Shown here: piece after piece, positions 5,602 to 6,825 of the stretch
Numbering within the stretch: the first letter of the stretch is position 1
Layout of the letters: each line of letters begins with the position of its first letter
Assembly: GCA_013696385.1 (NCBI GenBank)
Contig: JACCYR010000210.1
Location: 1-6,825 of the forward strand
Reading direction: 5' to 3'
Origin: Acidobacteriota bacterium
GTDB taxonomy: Bacteria > Acidobacteriota > Blastocatellia > Pyrinomonadales > Pyrinomonadaceae
Length of the DNA: 6,825 nucleotides
The notes under the pieces: generated by a model
Told to the model about the DNA's origin: nothing
Database searches by the model: none
The model's input: the letters and a program-made list of their open reading frames with translations, nothing else
Translations under genes and position numbers: made by a program

Positions 5602-5719
5602 AAAGGCAAAAGTAGAAAACTAACTTCTTACAGCAAATTTCCATTTTAGAAATTGGAAATTCGTTGACAAAATGTTGGAGCTTTTTTACTTTTGCCTTTT
5701 GCCTTTTTACTTTTTACTT
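5573..5719. repeat. Second MITE-like inverted-repeat element
   Basis: A 147-base element made of the same unit family as the one at 4369-4558. The outer ends AAGTAAAAA (5573-5581) and TTTTTACTT (5711-5719) are inverted. Inside, AAAAGGCAAAAGTA (5601-5614) is perfectly inverted at 5687-5700. The interior holds another hairpin with an 8-base stem, AATTTCCA (5636-5643) with TGGAAATT (5654-5661). The left arm codes for the end of secreted protein B; the right arm lies in the gcvT upstream region. As RNA it could help end or insulate the upstream transcript, with T-rich sequence after the right arm. Confidence 0.6.
5664..5692 (+). promoter_or_regulatory. Candidate promoter for gcvT
   Basis: A perfect TTGACA (5664-5669) is followed by 17 bases and TACTTT (5687-5692). 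The -10 keeps only T1, A2 and T6 of the consensus and falls inside the right arm of the inverted repeat. Transcription would start near 5699, about 54 bases before the ATG. Confidence 0.4.
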
Positions 5720-5752
5720 GTTAATTTTTCTTTACACTTTTTTGCAAAATCT

Positions 5753-6825
5753 ATGGAAAACTTAAAGAAAACGCCGCTTAACAAGGCGCACCGCGAACTT
5801 GGCGGAAAAATGGTTGATTTCGGCGGCTGGGATATGCCCGTGCAGTATTCGGGCGTGATTGCCGAACATCTTCGCACTCGGACACACGCCGGACTTTTCG
5901 ATGTTTCACATATGGGCGAAATTTTTGTTGAAGGCGAGGACGCAATTAAATTTGTTAATCGTTTGACGACGAATGACGTTACGAAACTGGTTGACGGGCA
6001 AGCGCAGTATTCGGCTTTGACACGCAAAGACGGCACGGTGGTTGACGATTTGCTCGTTTATCGGTTTGACTGCGATAAACTTCTTCTTGTGGTGAACGCG
6101 GGAACAACCGAAAAAGATTGGGATTGGATTACTTCGCACAAAGACGACGAAAATATAACTTTGACCAATGCCAGCGCGGATTATTGTCAAATCGCCGTGC
6201 AGGGAAAAGACGCGATTGAGATTTTGCAAAAGTTGACCGATATAAATTTAGAGGAAATAAAATATTATCATTTTACGGTTGGTAAAGTTGACGGCGTTGA
6301 CGCAATAATCTCGCGCACGGGTTACACGGGCGAAGACGGTTTTGAAATCTACGCCAACAAAGATTACGCCGAACAGCTTTGGAATAAATTGTTGGAAACC
6401 GGAAATTATGGCGCGGAAGACGGAATTTTGCCGTGCGGTCTGGCGGCGCGAAATACTTTGCGGCTCGAATCGGCGATGTCACTTTACGGACACGAAATTT
6501 CGGATGAAATTACGCCTTTGGAAGCTGGTTTAGGTTGGATTTGCAAATTAAAGACGGATTTTCTAGGCAAAGACGCGCTTGTTAAATTAAAAGAAGACGG
6601 CTTAAAGCGCAAACTCGTCGGTTTTGAAATGACCGACAAAGGAATTGCCCGCGACGGCTTCGACGTTTATATTAATGATGAAAAGGTCGGTTGTGTAACG
6701 TCGGGAAGCCCTGCGCCGTATTTGAAAAAAAATATCGGTTTGGCTTTCGTGCCTGTCGAGTTTGCAAATATCGGTCAAGAAATTAAAATTGATGTCAGAG
6801 GAAAACATTTGACGGCAAAAATCGT
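5753..6825 (+). CDS. gcvT: Aminomethyltransferase, glycine cleavage system T protein (3' end cut off)
   Basis: Transfers the methylene group from the aminomethyl-lipoyl arm of GcvH to tetrahydrofolate, releasing ammonia, in cytoplasmic glycine breakdown. The 357 complete codons seen are nearly the full family length (about 360-370), so only a few C-terminal residues are missing. Family marks appear in order: TPLNKAHRELGGKMVDFGGW (7-26), AGLFDVSHMGEI (46-57), RLTTNDV (70-76), the folate-site acidic pair in GTVVDDLLVYR (94-104, D98/D99), SRTGYTGEDGFEIY (187-200), ARNTLRLESAMSLYGHEI (232-249) and TSGSPAPYLKKNIGLAFV (316-333). The ATG at 5753 fits the family N-terminus, although no Shine-Dalgarno sequence precedes it. 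It has its own upstream region of 151 bases, largely filled by the repeat element. gcvH and gcvP would be expected further downstream or elsewhere. Confidence 0.95.
   Translation, partial: MENLKKTPLNKAHRELGGKMVDFGGWDMPVQYSGVIAEHLRTRTHAGLFDVSHMGEIFVEGEDAIKFVNRLTTNDVTKLVDGQAQYSALTRKDGTVVDDLLVYRFDCDKLLLVVNAGTTEKDWDWITSHKDDENITLTNASADYCQIAVQGKDAIEILQKLTDINLEEIKYYHFTVGKVDGVDAIISRTGYTGEDGFEIYANKDYAEQLWNKLLETGNYGAEDGILPCGLAARNTLRLESAMSLYGHEISDEITPLEAGLGWICKLKTDFLGKDALVKLKEDGLKRKLVGFEMTDKGIARDGFDVYINDEKVGCVTSGSPAPYLKKNIGLAFVPVEFANIGQEIKIDVRGKHLTAKI

Noticed and set aside
5602..5752. Glycine riboswitch ahead of gcvT
   Set aside because: The region is low-complexity repeat with one AT-rich hairpin; none of the conserved G-rich aptamer core can be seen.
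5707..6229. Overlapping antisense frames across gcvT
   Set aside because: The plus strand encodes unmistakable GcvT motifs across the same DNA, so the antisense frames are shadows.

Overview
The window looks like a chromosomal piece of a Gram-negative, moderately AT-rich bacterium. Five of the seven genes are core metabolism or periplasmic and envelope proteins, and four carry Sec signal peptides. The N-terminus of the left-edge protein resembles outer-membrane proteins I recall from Acidobacteriota of the Blastocatellia/Pyrinomonadales type. That lineage is an impression, not a demonstrated assignment. I see no transposase, phage, tRNA, rRNA or CRISPR.

Layout. Positions 1-274 (minus) hold the N-terminus of a secreted, probably beta-barrel envelope protein. 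A 305-base gap follows, with a near-consensus sigma-70 promoter for that gene. Next come two minus-strand genes in one likely transcript: larE (1940-2782), an ATP-dependent sulfur-insertion enzyme for the nickel-pincer cofactor, and then gdhA (580-1869), glutamate dehydrogenase, 70 bases downstream. A 178-base divergent control region (2783-2960) carries overlapping candidate promoters and two palindromes. To its right on the plus strand are a periplasmic TPR-repeat protein (2961-4388) and two small secreted helical proteins of unknown function (4415-5041 and 5041-5601) joined by a TAATG stop/start overlap. gcvT (5753 to the right edge) encodes the T protein of the glycine cleavage system and is cut by the window edge.

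The most unusual signal is a pair of low-complexity, inverted-repeat elements built from AAAAGTAAAAAGG and AAAAGGCAAAAGT units, at about 4369-4558 and 5573-5719. They are not confined to spacers. The first has perfect 18-base inverted ends. Its left end encodes the last residues of the TPR protein, and its right end encodes the hydrophobic core of the next protein's signal peptide. The second encodes the lysine-rich C-terminus of the third secreted protein and supplies most of the gcvT leader. Both would fold into long RNA hairpins between genes.

Functionally, glutamate dehydrogenase and glycine cleavage both concern amino-acid nitrogen and one-carbon flow, but they lie in separate transcription units. 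The TPR protein and the two small secreted proteins form a plausible, unnamed periplasmic module. The two small proteins may be ancient tandem duplicates of each other.
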